Source of the DNA: Tsukamurella pseudospumae
GTDB taxonomy: Bacteria > Actinomycetota > Actinomycetes > Mycobacteriales > Mycobacteriaceae
NCBI RefSeq assembly: GCF_001575205.1
Contig: NZ_LSRE01000017.1
Coordinates: forward strand, 42,863-106,862
Direction of reading: 5' to 3'
DNA length: 64,000 nt
The notes under the pieces were generated by a model, which saw only the letters and a list, made by a program, of their open reading frames with translations, had not been told where the DNA came from and ran no database searches. Position 1 is the first letter of the stretch. Each line of letters starts with the position of its first letter. The position numbers and the translations under genes were made by a program. Of this stretch, positions 18,323-28,197 are shown piece after piece.

Positions 18323-18793
18323 CTACGCCGGGCGTGCCTCATGGTCGCACATGCCCTTGAGGGCACACGCGCCGCAGCCGCCGGTCACGCCGCAATCGTC
18401 CGCCGGGTCGTCCGACGGTGCCTCATCGGCACTGCAGCAGGTGGCCTGGGGCATCTGCAGGCGCGCCTGGATGGACGCCGCGCGAGCGCCCTGCAGGGCG
18501 CCGAAGCCGGCGAGGAAGAGGCCTGCGACCACGGCCACCGCGACCGCGATGAACGACCAGGGGGCGTCCATCGCCACGCCGACCAGGGCGCCGGCGCCGA
18601 AGATGACACCCGCGGCCACGAGGCCCGGTCCGGCGACGCGGTTGGCGGTGCGCCACAGCAGTGGGTCGGAGAGGGTCTGCTCGGTGCGGACGCCGACGAT
18701 GCCGTTCTCCGGGAGACGGCCGGCGAGCCCGGCGCCGCCCACGATGACGGCCGCCACCGCGGCCAGAGCGAGGATCACAACCAGCACGAACAC
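18323..18793 (-). CDS. SdpI-family membrane protein with Cys-rich C-terminal tail
   Basis: A 156-residue protein. Residues 1-20 form one hydrophobic segment, and the next stretch (NGIVGVRTEQTLSD, LLWRTANRVAG) is the SdpI-family signature. Two more hydrophobic segments follow (about residues 57-100). The last 40 residues are acidic and hold eight cysteines, including a CC pair, CGVTGGCGAC and CALKGMCDHE. In Bacillus the SdpI protein gives immunity to the SdpC toxin; no SdpC homologue is seen here, so that role is not implied. The Cys cluster suggests metal binding or an Fe-S site. The start is GTG. It sits where mycobacteria have the small membrane protein Rv0039c. Confidence 0.78.
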   Translation of the reverse strand: MFVLVVILALAAVAAVIVGGAGLAGRLPENGIVGVRTEQTLSDPLLWRTANRVAGPGLVAAGVIFGAGALVGVAMDAPWSFIAVAVAVVAGLFLAGFGALQGARAASIQARLQMPQATCCSADEAPSDDPADDCGVTGGCGACALKGMCDHEARPA

Positions 18794-18918
18794 CCGTCCA
18801 GTCTAGATACCTGCGCAAATCCATCCGGGATCGGTGCGCCCTCCCCGCTTCCGGGGTGGCCGCCGCCGCGCGCGGGCCCGCGCAGAGGTGACGGGCCCGG
18901 GCTGTTTACGCTGGTGGG

Positions 18919-21768
18919 GTGACGCAGAACGGTGAACAGACTCCCTCGGCCGGCCCCGCCCACCGGTACACGGCCGAGCTCGCGGGCGCGATCGAGCAGC
19001 GGTGGCGCGATGAGTGGCGCGAGGGCGGCGTGTTCAACGCCCCGAACCCCGTCGGGCCGCTGCGGGGCGACGACGCGCTCCCCGCCGAGAAGCTGTTCCT
19101 GCTCGACATGTTCCCGTACCCGTCGGGCGCGGGCCTGCACGTGGGTCACCCGCTGGGCTTCATCGCGACGGACGTCTACGGCCGGTACCACCGGATGAAC
19201 GGCGCCAACGTGCTGCACACGATGGGCTTCGACGCATTCGGCCTGCCCGCCGAGCAGTACGCCGTGCAGACCGGCACGCACCCCCGGGTGACCACTGAGA
19301 AGAACATCGAGCGCTACCTGGAGCAGATCGCCACGCTCGGCCTGGCCCACGACGAGCGCCGCCGCGTCTCGACGACCGACCCGGAGTTCTACCACTGGAC
19401 CCAGTGGATCTTCCTGCAGATCTACAACTCCTGGTACGACGCCGCCCAGGACCGCGCGCGGCCGATCGCGGAGCTGGAGGCGGAGTTCGCCTCGGGGACC
19501 CGCGCCGTGCCCGACGGCCGCGAGTGGTCGGGCCTGACGGTGCCCGAGCGCGCCGCCGTCCTCGACGATCATCGTCTGGTCTACGAAAGCAACTCGCTGG
19601 TGAACTGGTGCCCGGGCCTGGGCACTGTGCTCGCGAACGAGGAGGTCACGGCGGACGGCCGCAGCGAGCGCGGTAACTTCCCCGTCTACCGCAAGCAGCT
19701 GCGGCAGTGGATGATGCGGATCACCGCCTACTCGGATCGGCTGATCGACGACCTGGCCGTGCTGGACTGGCCCGAGAAGGTCAAGTCCATGCAGCGCAAC
19801 TGGATCGGCCGCAGCCGCGGAGCGCGCGTCGCCTTCACCGCCGCCGGCGAGCGGATCGAGGTGTTCACCACCCGCCCGGACACGCTGTTCGGCGCCACCT
19901 ACATGGTGCTCTCCCCCGAGCATCCGCTGGTCGACGTGCTGACCGCGACGGCATGGCCGTCGGAGGTCGATGAGCGGTGGACGGGCGGCGCCGGCTCCCC
20001 CGCTGAGGCCGTCGCCGCGTACCGCGCGTCGATCGCCGCGAAGTCCGACCTGGAGCGCCAGGAGGGCAAGGAGAAGACGGGCGTCTTCCTGGGCACCACG
20101 GCCATCAATCCGGTGAACGGCGAGCAGGTTCCCGTGTTCGTCGGCGACTACGTGCTCATGGGCTACGGCACCGGCGCGATCATGGCCGTCCCCGGCCACG
20201 ACGTGCGCGATCACGAGTTCGCCACGAAGTTCGGCCTGCCCATCGTCGAGGTGGTCGGCAGCGAGGCCGGCGTCACCGACGAGGCGTACACGGGCGAGGG
20301 CACCGCGGTGAACTCCGCCAACGCCGAGCTGGACATCAACGGCCTTCCCATCGCGGAGGCCAAGGCCGCCGTCATCGCCTTCCTCGAGAAGTCCGGCGCC
20401 GGTGAGGGCACGGTGCAGTACAAGCTGCGCGACTGGCTGTTCGCGCGCCAGCGGTACTGGGGCGAGCCCTTCCCCATCGTCTTCGATGCCGACGGTGCGC
20501 CCCACGCCCTCCCGGAATCCGAACTGGCGGTTCTGCTTCCGGAGGTGAAGGACTACGCTCCCGTGGCCTTCGATCCCGAGGACTCCGACTCGCAGCCCTC
20601 TCCCCCGCTGGCGAAGGCCACGGATTGGCTGCACGTCGAGCTGGACCTGGGCGACGGGCTCAAGGACTACACCCGCGACGCCAATGTCATGCCGCAGTGG
20701 GCCGGAAGTTCGTGGTACCAGCTGCGCTACGTGGATCCGACGAACACGGAGACCTTCTGCGCCAAGGAGAACGAGGCGTACTGGATGGGCCCGCGGCCCG
20801 AGGTGAACGGCCCGCAGGACCCGGGCGGCGTGGACCTGTACGTGGGCGGCGTCGAGCATGCGGTGCTGCACCTGCTGTACGCCCGGTTCTGGCACAAGGT
20901 GCTCTTCGACCTGGGGCATGTGACCTCGCGGGAGCCCTACCGGAAGCTGTTCAACCAGGGCATGATCCAGGCCTTCGCCTACACGGACTCCCGCGGCGTC
21001 TACGTTCAGGCCGACGAGGTGGTCGAGCGCGACGGCACGTTCTTCCTGGGCGATCAGGAGGTGAACCGCGAGTACGGCAAGATGGGCAAGTCCCTGAAGA
21101 ACTCCGTGGCACCGGACGAGATCGCCCGGGACTACGGTGCCGACACCCTGCGGGTGTACGAGATGTCCATGGGGCCACTGGATCAGGATCGCGCGTGGGC
21201 CACGAAGGACGTCGTGGGTGCGCAACGCTTCCTGCAGCGTGCGTGGCGTGCCGTGATCGACGAGGAGACCGGCACGGTCCGCGTCACCGACGAGACCCCG
21301 TCCGACGAGTCGATGCGCGTGCTGCACAAGACGATCGCCGGGGTGCGCGAGGACTACGCGGAGATGCGCGACAACACCGCCATCGCCAAGCTGATCGAGC
21401 TGACGAACCACCTCACGAAGGCCTACCCGGGCGGCGCGCCCCGTGCCCTGGCCGAGCCGCTCGCCCTGATGCTGGCCCCGGTCGCCCCGCACATCGCGGA
21501 GGAATTGTGGAACCGCCTGGGCCACAACGAGTCACTCGCACACGGCCCGTTCCCGCGTGCCGAGGATCAGTGGCTGGTGCGGGACACCGTCGAGATCCCG
21601 GTGCAGGTGAAGGGCAAGGTCCGCGCCCGGATCACCGTCGGCGCCGACGCCTCCGACGCCGCCCTCGAGGCCGCCGCCCTGGCGGAGCCCAAGGTCGCCG
21701 AGTTGCTCGACGGTGCCCCGCGCAAGGTGATCGTGGTCTCCGGCAAGCTCGTCAACATCGTTCCGTAG
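18919..21768 (+). CDS. leuS: leucyl-tRNA synthetase
   Basis: A 949-residue class I aminoacyl-tRNA synthetase that charges tRNA-Leu. The HIGH motif appears as HVGH (residues 74-77), following [11 protein letters not shown]. The CP1 editing domain carries [20 protein letters not shown] and [30 protein letters not shown] follows. The KMSKS motif reads KMGKS (721-725) with SLKNSV. The anticodon-binding domain and the C-terminal [13 protein letters not shown] complete the protein. Length is typical for actinobacteria. The GTG at 18919 is used; the first ~15 residues are variable. The next gene starts 14 bp downstream and is probably co-transcribed. Confidence 0.98.
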   Translation: MTQNGEQTPSAGPAHRYTAELAGAIEQRWRDEWREGGVFNAPNPVGPLRGDDALPAEKLFLLDMFPYPSGAGLHVGHPLGFIATDVYGRYHRMNGANVLHTMGFDAFGLPAEQYAVQTGTHPRVTTEKNIERYLEQIATLGLAHDERRRVSTTDPEFYHWTQWIFLQIYNSWYDAAQDRARPIAELEAEFASGTRAVPDGREWSGLTVPERAAVLDDHRLVYESNSLVNWCPGLGTVLANEEVTADGRSERGNFPVYRKQLRQWMMRITAYSDRLIDDLAVLDWPEKVKSMQRNWIGRSRGARVAFTAAGERIEVFTTRPDTLFGATYMVLSPEHPLVDVLTATAWPSEVDERWTGGAGSPAEAVAAYRASIAAKSDLERQEGKEKTGVFLGTTAINPVNGEQVPVFVGDYVLMGYGTGAIMAVPGHDVRDHEFATKFGLPIVEVVGSEAGVTDEAYTGEGTAVNSANAELDINGLPIAEAKAAVIAFLEKSGAGEGTVQYKLRDWLFARQRYWGEPFPIVFDADGAPHALPESELAVLLPEVKDYAPVAFDPEDSDSQPSPPLAKATDWLHVELDLGDGLKDYTRDANVMPQWAGSSWYQLRYVDPTNTETFCAKENEAYWMGPRPEVNGPQDPGGVDLYVGGVEHAVLHLLYARFWHKVLFDLGHVTSREPYRKLFNQGMIQAFAYTDSRGVYVQADEVVERDGTFFLGDQEVNREYGKMGKSLKNSVAPDEIARDYGADTLRVYEMSMGPLDQDRAWATKDVVGAQRFLQRAWRAVIDEETGTVRVTDETPSDESMRVLHKTIAGVREDYAEMRDNTAIAKLIELTNHLTKAYPGGAPRALAEPLALMLAPVAPHIAEELWNRLGHNESLAHGPFPRAEDQWLVRDTVEIPVQVKGKVRARITVGADASDAALEAAALAEPKVAELLDGAPRKVIVVSGKLVNIVP

Positions 21769-21782
21769 GAGGGTGCTGCGCC

Positions 21783-22421
21783 GTGATCGGATCCGTGGCC
21801 GACCTGGCGACCGAGGAACGGCGCAGCATGCTCGCGCTCATCGAGACCCTCACGGTGGACCAGTGGCGCGCGCAGAGCCTCTGCGGCGACTGGACGGTGC
21901 GCGAGGTCGTGGCGCACCACATCGGCTACGATCTGCACTCCACCCCGGAGCTGCTCTCCCGCATGGTGATCGGCCGCGCTGACCCGAGCCCGCGGTCGAA
22001 TCGGCGACGGGTGGCGGAGCTGTCCGACATGTCGACAGCGGACTTGATCGACGCGTACCGGTCTCACCTCCGCCCACGGGGGATCGCCGCGGGCTTCGGC
22101 AGCCGGATCTGCCTCACGGACTGCATGATCCATCAGCAGGACATCCGCCGGCCGCTGGGCCTGCCGAGATCCGTGCCGGTCGACCGGATCCGGCCCGCCC
22201 TGAACTTCGCCACCTACGCCCCGCCCCTGCGCGGCGCGATCCGCGGCAGGGGAGTGCGCCTCGTCGCCGAGGACATCGGCTGGTCCTTCGGCCGTGGACC
22301 GGAGGTGCGGGGGAGTGCCGAGGCGATCCTGCTCGCGATGGGCGGGCGCACCGTCGTCCTGGACGAACTGCGGGGGCCCGGCCGGGATCACCTGGCGCGC
22401 AACCTCGGCGCGCTCGACTGA
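21783..22421 (+). CDS. DinB-like maleylpyruvate isomerase-family protein (Rv0036c-like)
   Basis: A 212-residue protein of the mycothiol-dependent DinB-like family (the TIGR03083 group). The conserved N-terminal segment LCGDWTVREVVAHHIGYD contains the first metal-binding His; CLTDCMIHQQDIRRPLG contains the second and the adjacent pair. These proteins bind a divalent metal and often use mycothiol, as fits an actinobacterium; the substrate is unknown. The GTG at 21783 follows an AGGAGGG ribosome site that overlaps the leuS stop. A related gene (Rv0036c) lies near leuS in mycobacteria but is not directly behind it. Confidence 0.85.
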   Translation: MIGSVADLATEERRSMLALIETLTVDQWRAQSLCGDWTVREVVAHHIGYDLHSTPELLSRMVIGRADPSPRSNRRRVAELSDMSTADLIDAYRSHLRPRGIAAGFGSRICLTDCMIHQQDIRRPLGLPRSVPVDRIRPALNFATYAPPLRGAIRGRGVRLVAEDIGWSFGRGPEVRGSAEAILLAMGGRTVVLDELRGPGRDHLARNLGALD

Positions 22422-22427
22422 CAGTCG

Positions 22428-22448
22428 GCCGGGCCTCGCTCGCCCGGC
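22428..22448. terminator. hairpin between convergent genes
   Basis: Perfect 7-bp arms GCCGGGC (22428-22434) and GCCCGGC (22442-22448) with a 7-nt loop lie just after the DinB-like gene and before the end of the minus-strand DUF222 gene. Probably a bidirectional terminator; no T-tract. Confidence 0.45.
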
Positions 22449-22464
22449 GCGTACGCCGGCTGCG

Positions 22465-24085
22465 TCAGGCCGCGGCGTAGCTGTCCATCGGCCATGGCGG
22501 AGCCTCGTGCCGATGATTCGCGGCGTCGTCCTCGGCGAGTAGGTTCTCCAGGATCGGGGGGCCGTGCGGCCCGTCGAGGATCGCCGCGATGTCGTCGCGG
22601 ATGGAGCCGACGAACTCCTCGTGCTGGGCGCGTAGATCCTGGGCACGCCAGGCATCGGCGAACTGCTGCTGACGTTCTCGGTGGTGCTGCTGGGCGAGTC
22701 GGTACAGCTCGGCCGGATGGTGCTGGTGGTTGACGCGGTACTCGTCGGTGGGGTCGGCGGTGCGCCGCCAGCCGGTGCGGCCGGCGTTCTCGCCGTGGGG
22801 GATGGTGATCGTTTCGAAGCCGCGCCGCACATCGTCGTGGCTGGGGACGACCTTGCCGTGGTGTTTGTCGCAGGCGAGGGTGAGGACGTCGATCGGTGAC
22901 GCCGCCGTCGGCCCATTCGGTGATGTGGTGCACCTGGCATCGCGTTGCCGGGGCGTCGCATCGGGGTGCGCTGCAGCCCTTCTCGGAGCCGTACAGTGCG
23001 ATCCGCTGGTCCGCGGAGGCGAGGCGCTTCTCCCGGCCGAGGTACAGCGGCCGGCAGGCCACGTCCAGCAGGAGCACGTACCGGGGGTTGGCGCCCATCA
23101 TCCGTAGCGCGTCTTCGACGGGCAGGCGGCCGCCGGTGGCGGTGGTCGCGATCCCGGTCTCGGATTCGAGCTGGTCGATCCCGAGGGTGATGATGGGGAC
23201 GCAGGGGAGGCCACGGTGCTGCCCGAGCGCACCCGAGGCGATCACCGCTCGCAACGCTGCGACGAGGGCGTCGTGGTTGCGCTGTGCGGCCGTGCGCCGA
23301 TCTCGTTTCGCCGCTACGGCGACGGCATCCGCGTCGTCGATGTCGACGGGCGCGTGCGCGTCGTCCGGGTTGTTCGCGCCGGGCCGGGCGAGCTTCTCGA
23401 GCACCACGTCCATCAGCGCCCGCGCCTCTGGGGACAGCACCCCGGCGAGCCCGGACATCAGATCCTCGCCCTGCCGCCCGATCGACAGTTCGCGGTTGCG
23501 GGCGACGTCCTCGGCGGACGGTTCGGTCCCGTCGGGATCGAGGAGCTCGCAGGCCCGGTTGCCGAGCTTGGTGATGTCGTCGGGGGTGCAGCCGCCGACG
23601 GCGGCGGTGACCAGCATGTCCTCCAGATCGTGCAGCGCGGGGTCGGCGAGTTTGCGGGAGCACTTGTCGAGGGCCTTCTCGACGGCGACGGCGTGCCGCT
23701 CGGAGAGCAGGCCGTCGCGTTGCGCCCCCGCGAGCACGGCCAGCCGGGGTTCGGGTGCGTATCCGCGCTCCTGCCGCGGCGCGCGCGACCGGGCGCCGCG
23801 GATGCGGTCCTGGGCTTCACCGCCGGCGAGGTGGAGCTGATCGATCAGCATCTCCTTCGCGCCCGTGTACCCGAGCTGCCCGGGCAGGCCCTGCTCGATG
23901 CCCACCTCGGTGAGCCAGTACTGGGAGCTGGGCACCTTCCGTGCGGCGCATTCGAGCCGACGCAGCCCATCGAGCACCTCCTGCGAGGAGAGCATGACGG
24001 GGTTGGATGCCGCGAGACGCTCCGCGGCCTGTTCGAAGGAGGCGAGCGCGGCGAGATACTCAGTGGCGGTCGTATTCTCGATCAC
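22465..24085 (-). pseudogene. DUF222 / HNH endonuclease (13E12-like), split by a frameshift
   Basis: A DUF222 domain (about residues 1-330) followed by an HNH nuclease domain, as in the 13E12 repeat family of mycobacteria. The GTG at 24085 has a GAGAGGGG ribosome site. The HNH part begins normally (CQVHHITEWADGG), but the frame is then lost near 22890-22900. The expected continuation, IDVLTLACDKHHGKVVPSHD and a C-terminal tail to 22465, is present in another frame. Reading GATCGAC there as GATATCGAC would restore a ~540-residue protein, so two bases lost (or one gained) explains it. Without repair the long frame ends near 22388 in unrelated sequence. It may be a true pseudogene or an assembly error. 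Confidence 0.8.
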
Positions 24086-24207
24086 TGGTACCCCCTCTCG
24101 CTACAGCAAGTCTACGCCGAGATTCGAGTGAACGCCATATATACGAACACATATCCGATGTCGGGTGCATGCTCTAGCCTGGGAACTCCACGAGAGGGGA
24201 GCGCAGG

Positions 24208-25383
24208 ATGCGCCTGATCGACGACGCGGAACGTCGTGCCCGAATGGCTCGCAATCATGCCCTCGCGCAACCGGTGTCGACGGTGGCGGAGGCGGTCCGA
24301 GCGGTGGTCGCGCTGCATGCCACCGAGCCCGCCACGCCCTACCTGTCGCTGCGGGCACGCCTGGAAGGCTTCGCGATCGGCGATCTCGAGCGCGAGCTGT
24401 ACGCCGAGCGGAGCCTCGTCAAGCAACTCGCCATGCGTCGGACCATGTTCGTGTTCCCGCGTGAGGCACTCCCCGCCGCGTTGGGCGGACCGTCGGCGCG
24501 GGTGGCCGCACAGGAGCATGCCAAGGTGTGCAAGGACGTCGAGGCCGGCGGGATCGCCGCCGACGGTGCCGCCTGGCTCGCGGAGGCCCGTGCGGCGGTC
24601 CTCGCCGCCCTACGCGGCCGCGAACTCAGCGCGCAGGAACTCCGCGAGACCGTGCCGGAACTGACCGGGCAGATCACCCGGTTCGAGGGCAAGAAGTACG
24701 GCGGCGATCAGCATCTCGCGCCGCGTGTGCTCACCTGGCTCGGCGCGACGGGCGATCTCGCACGCGCTCGCAACGCCAGCCACTGGCGGGTGAACCGGAA
24801 TCTCTGGGCGCGCGCCGACGATTGGCTCGGTGCGGCGGTGGAGCCCGCGGACTCAGCCGCGGGCCACGCCGAACTGGTACGGGAGTACCTGCGCGCCTTC
24901 GGACCCGTCACCGAGACCGATGTGGTGTGGTGGTTCGGCTCCACCAAGTCGGTGATCCGGCGCGCGATCGCCGACATCGGAGCCGTGCCAGTGGAACTCG
25001 AGCGCGGAGCCACGGGCTGGGTGCTGCCGGAGGACGAGGACCCGGTCGAGCCCGTCGAGCCCTGGGGAGCGCTGCTGCCGGCTCTCGACCCCACGTCCAT
25101 GGGTTGGAAGGAACGCGACTTCTATCTGGATCCGGGCTTCGCCCAGGCGATCTACGACCGAGCGGGCAATGCCGGCACCACGGCGTGGTGGGACGGACGG
25201 ATCATCGGGGCGTACATCCAGGACGACGAGGGCACCGTCGGCCTGGTGCTCCCGGCGGGGACGCCCCGGGCCGCGCGCACGGCCCTGAACGCGGAGGCCG
25301 AACGCCTCACGGCGTGGTTGGACGGTGAGCGGGTGAATTCGCTCTACAAGTCCCCGATCACGTTGCCGGGCTTCGGCTCCTGA
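24208..25383 (+). CDS. winged-helix DNA-binding protein, AlkZ-like (HTH_42) family
   Basis: A 391-residue protein of the winged-helix family that includes the AlkZ interstrand-crosslink DNA glycosylases. Three tandem winged-helix-like parts are expected. Visible family features are VRAVVALHATEPATPYLSLRAR near the N-terminus, LAMRRTMFVFPRE, EYLRAFGPVTETDVVWWFG and the late LLPALDPTSMGWKERDFYL. Streptomyces AlkZ uses Gln residues in the N-terminal loop; this protein has HAT at the comparable place, so it belongs to a different subgroup and glycosylase activity is unproven. An ATG at 24208 follows AGGGGAG. It lies divergent from the DUF222 gene and tail-to-tail, directly abutting, with the methyltransferase. 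Confidence 0.8.
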   Translation: MRLIDDAERRARMARNHALAQPVSTVAEAVRAVVALHATEPATPYLSLRARLEGFAIGDLERELYAERSLVKQLAMRRTMFVFPREALPAALGGPSARVAAQEHAKVCKDVEAGGIAADGAAWLAEARAAVLAALRGRELSAQELRETVPELTGQITRFEGKKYGGDQHLAPRVLTWLGATGDLARARNASHWRVNRNLWARADDWLGAAVEPADSAAGHAELVREYLRAFGPVTETDVVWWFGSTKSVIRRAIADIGAVPVELERGATGWVLPEDEDPVEPVEPWGALLPALDPTSMGWKERDFYLDPGFAQAIYDRAGNAGTTAWWDGRIIGAYIQDDEGTVGLVLPAGTPRAARTALNAEAERLTAWLDGERVNSLYKSPITLPGFGS

Positions 25384-26022
25384 TCAGCGCACCAGGGCAA
25401 TCGCAAGGCCGTCCCAGCCCTTGACGCCCACGGTCTGCAGCGCGGTGGCGTCGAGCCGCGGGTCGGAGCCGAGCCGTTCGAGGGCGCCGCGCGTCCCGTC
25501 CGCGTCCGGGCCCTCCTCGCTGATCCGACGGATCACGTTGTCCACCACGATGACCGTGCCCGGGACACTGAGGCGCAGTGCCCAGTCGAGGTAGGCGCGG
25601 TTGTTCGCCTTGTCGGCGTCGATGAACACCAGCCCGAACGGCCCCTCGACGAAGGGCAGCGCGTCGAGGGCGGCGCCGACCCGGATCTCGACCCGCTCGC
25701 CGAGCCCGGCGGCGTCGAGGCTCGCACGCGCGACGGATGCGTGTTCGGGGGAGTACTCCAGGGTGACGACGGTGCCCTCGGGCCCGACCGCGCGGGCCAG
25801 CCACGCGGTGCTGTAGCCGCCCAGGGTGCCGATCTCGAGGACGCGCTCGGTGCGGGCGATGGACGCCAACAGGTAGAGGAATTTGCCCTGCGTGGGGGAC
25901 ACCGCGATGTCCGGCAGCCCGCCTGCGGCCTGCGCATCGCGGATCGGCGCGAAGGCGGCGGCATCCGGTGCCACCGTCCGTTCGAGGTAGTCGTCCGTCT
26001 GGGCCCACAGCTCGGCACTCAC
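25384..26022 (-). CDS. SAM-dependent O-methyltransferase (class I, Mg-dependent type)
   Basis: A 212-residue methyltransferase of the catechol/caffeoyl-CoA O-methyltransferase group. The SAM-binding motif is VLEIGTLGGYSTAWLA, with the acidic LEYS at the end of strand 2. The metal-site Asp lies in FIDADKANNRAYLDWAL and a second acidic/Asn site in VVDNVIRR. Substrate unknown. The GTG at 26022 is chosen because it gives the family N-terminus (AELWAQTDDYLE); further-upstream in-frame starts extend into a basic, unconserved stretch. The SDR gene is 40 bp upstream on the same strand. Confidence 0.87.
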   Translation of the reverse strand: MSAELWAQTDDYLERTVAPDAAAFAPIRDAQAAGGLPDIAVSPTQGKFLYLLASIARTERVLEIGTLGGYSTAWLARAVGPEGTVVTLEYSPEHASVARASLDAAGLGERVEIRVGAALDALPFVEGPFGLVFIDADKANNRAYLDWALRLSVPGTVIVVDNVIRRISEEGPDADGTRGALERLGSDPRLDATALQTVGVKGWDGLAIALVR

Positions 26023-26062
26023 CCTCCCGATCCTACGCCCGAGCGGGACCCGGTGGTGGACC

Positions 26063-26746
26063 TCAGCGGGGCCGGAGCATGATCTCCGTCGGGTGCGCGT
26101 CATCCGGGGTCGCGACGGCCTGGGCGACTGCGGCCGCCACGGTCCCGGGACGGAGCAGCCCCTCGGTCGAGTACTCGCGGCCCTCGGCGGCGAAGATGTC
26201 CTGCTGCATCTCGGTGTCGATGCGGCCCGGGAACACGCTGGTCACGCGGAGCTCCGGTTCCTCGGCGCGGAGGGCCTCCGCGAACGCGGTCAGCCCGAAC
26301 TTGCTCGCCGCGTACGCGCCCCAGCCGGGGTTGGCCCGCTTGCCCGCGCCGGAGTTGATGAGCACGACGTGGCCGCCGGAGGCGCGCAGCGCGGGCAGCA
26401 GGGCCTTGGTCAGCTCGACGACGGAGAGCAGATTGACCTCGAACATGTCGCGCCAGTCGGCGGCCGGCGTGTCCTCGATGCGCCCGATCCGGCCGAGCCC
26501 GGCGTTGTGCACCAGGACGTCGAGCCGGTCGACGGGCGCTGCCAGCGCCGCGACCGCGGCGTGGTCGGTCAGGTCGGCCGGAAAGGCAGTGGCACCGTCG
26601 AATTCGGCGACGAGGGCGTCGAGCGTGGGGGAGGGGCGGCCGCCCAGCAGCAGGCGGTGCGACGGGGCCAACTCCCGCGCGATCGCGAGGCCGAGGCCGC
26701 GGGAGGCGCCGGTGACGAGGGCGAGGGGACGGGCGTCGTCGGTCAT
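26063..26746 (-). CDS. short-chain dehydrogenase/reductase
   Basis: A 227-residue classical SDR. The cofactor motif TGASRGLGLAIA lies at residues about 11-22, an NAG motif in HNAGLGRIG, the catalytic Ser in LINSGAGK and the YAASK catalytic pair near residue 140. An Arg soon after the Gly-rich motif region suggests NADP(H). Substrate unknown. The ATG at 26746 gives the family start; a longer frame upstream lacks similarity. It lies between the methyltransferase gene and a strong hairpin that ends the MFS transcript. Confidence 0.88.
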   Translation of the reverse strand: MTDDARPLALVTGASRGLGLAIARELAPSHRLLLGGRPSPTLDALVAEFDGATAFPADLTDHAAVAALAAPVDRLDVLVHNAGLGRIGRIEDTPAADWRDMFEVNLLSVVELTKALLPALRASGGHVVLINSGAGKRANPGWGAYAASKFGLTAFAEALRAEEPELRVTSVFPGRIDTEMQQDIFAAEGREYSTEGLLRPGTVAAAVAQAVATPDDAHPTEIMLRPR

Positions 26747-26774
26747 GCCCTCACGGTACCCAACGTGCAGATGG

Positions 26775-26818
26775 GCGAGAACCCCGCACGAATCGTCGTG
26801 ATTCGCCGGGGTTCTCGC
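26775..26818. terminator. strong hairpin terminator downstream of the MFS gene
   Basis: Perfect 12-bp arms GCGAGAACCCCG (26775-26786) and CGGGGTTCTCGC (26807-26818), with an inner pair GAATC/GATTC, form a long stem just after the MFS stop and before the SDR start. Confidence 0.8.
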
Positions 26819-26828
26819 GTGGAGACGA

Positions 26829-28100
26829 TCAGAACTCCGCGTCGCCCACCAGTGCGGCCTCGGCGGGGACGGTGCGGGAATCGGCCTTCGACCCACGGAC
26901 CTGGGTGAGGATCACCGCGGCGACGACACACGCTCCGGCGCCGATGTAGAAGGGCGCGGCCGGGCCGCCGAACCAGTTCGCGAAGTGCGCGACGAAGGTC
27001 GCGGCGAGAGCGCCGCCCGCCCAGCGGAGGAAGTTGTAGCCGGCGCTGGCGACGGGGCGGGGCGCATCCGCGATGGACATCGCGGTGCCGGTGAACAGGG
27101 TGTTCAGCACGCCCGACGGGATGCCGGAGAGCACGACGACGGTGACCACGACGGGCACGTTCTCGTGGCCCACGGCCGCGACCACGAGCAGCGCGCCGTA
27201 GACGAGTACCGCGACGATCGATCCCGCTCGCTCGCCGAGCGAGGCGGCCACCTTGGGGGCGAGCCACACGCCGCTCATGGCCACCAGCAGGCCCCAGCCG
27301 ACGAACACGGCGCCTACGAAGTACGCGCTGCGGTGCAGGACGAACGGCGACCAGGCGAGGATGGTGAAGAAGGCGGCGGTGTAGAACGCCGAGCCCAGGC
27401 CGGTGAGGAACAGGCCGCGCTGACGCAGGGCCTTGAGCGGTGCCAGGGGCGAGACGGTGCCCTCGCGCTGCCGCTTCTCCTTGGCCTCGGCCGCGTCGGA
27501 GCGCAGCATGGTGGCGCACAGGACGGCGCCGATCAGCATGAGGATCGCGGTGCCGGCGAACGGTCCGCGCCACGAGACGCCGCCGAGGACGGCGCCCAGC
27601 AGCGGGCCGACGGCCAGGCCGACGCCCAGCGCGGCCTCGTAGAGCAGGATGGCGCCCTGCTGGCCGCCGGTGGCGGCGGCGACGATGACGGCGAGTGCGG
27701 TGGCGATGAACAGCGCGTTGCCCAGGCCCCAGACCGCGCGCCAGGCCACCAGCACGCCGATGGAGTTCGCGAGGGCGCAGGCCGCTGCGGCGACGACGAT
27801 GAGCAGCAGGCCCGCGATCACGGTGCGCTTGGCGCCGAACATCGAGGTGAACCAGCCGATGAACAGCATCGCCACGACCTGCACGCCGAGGTAGGACGAG
27901 AACAGCAGCGTCGTCTGGCTGGGCGTCGCGTGCAGCGATTCCGCGATCGAGACCAGGATCGGATCGACGAGCCCGATCCCCATGAACGCGATGACCGCGG
28001 CGAACGCCGTGACCCACACCGCCTTGGGCTGATGGGAAAGCGTGTCGCGCAGGCTGGGGTGCCCGTGATCGGTCTCAGTACGTTCGGCGGTGGTCGTCAT
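26829..28100 (-). CDS. MFS drug-efflux-type transporter
   Basis: A 423-residue MFS protein with about 12 membrane spans (first at about residues 28-50, FAAVIAFMGIGLVDPILV). The loop after span 2 reads GWFTSMFGAKRTV, and a GP-rich motif in span 5 (LYEAALGVGLAVGPLLGAVL) is typical of drug:proton antiporters. The ATG at 28100 follows an AAGGAG ribosome site. The upstream DNA (28101-28197) is strikingly AT-rich for this genome (ACGAAACTCTAACTATTTTT) and likely contains the promoter. A MarR-type regulator gene lies directly upstream on the same strand, a common arrangement for inducible efflux. Confidence 0.88.
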   Translation of the reverse strand: MTTTAERTETDHGHPSLRDTLSHQPKAVWVTAFAAVIAFMGIGLVDPILVSIAESLHATPSQTTLLFSSYLGVQVVAMLFIGWFTSMFGAKRTVIAGLLLIVVAAAACALANSIGVLVAWRAVWGLGNALFIATALAVIVAAATGGQQGAILLYEAALGVGLAVGPLLGAVLGGVSWRGPFAGTAILMLIGAVLCATMLRSDAAEAKEKRQREGTVSPLAPLKALRQRGLFLTGLGSAFYTAAFFTILAWSPFVLHRSAYFVGAVFVGWGLLVAMSGVWLAPKVAASLGERAGSIVAVLVYGALLVVAAVGHENVPVVVTVVVLSGIPSGVLNTLFTGTAMSIADAPRPVASAGYNFLRWAGGALAATFVAHFANWFGGPAAPFYIGAGACVVAAVILTQVRGSKADSRTVPAEAALVGDAEF

Positions 28101-28197
28101 CGCAGCTCCTTTCAATACTACGAAACTCTAACTATTTTTCCGCACGAAGCACAAGGCGATGTGACCGATTCCTCAGAGGTCTTCAGGGGCCGCCGCG

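Noticed and set aside
17336..18793. Sdp-type toxin-immunity system
   Set aside because: Only an SdpI-like protein is present; no SdpC-like toxin or SdpAB-like export gene is nearby.
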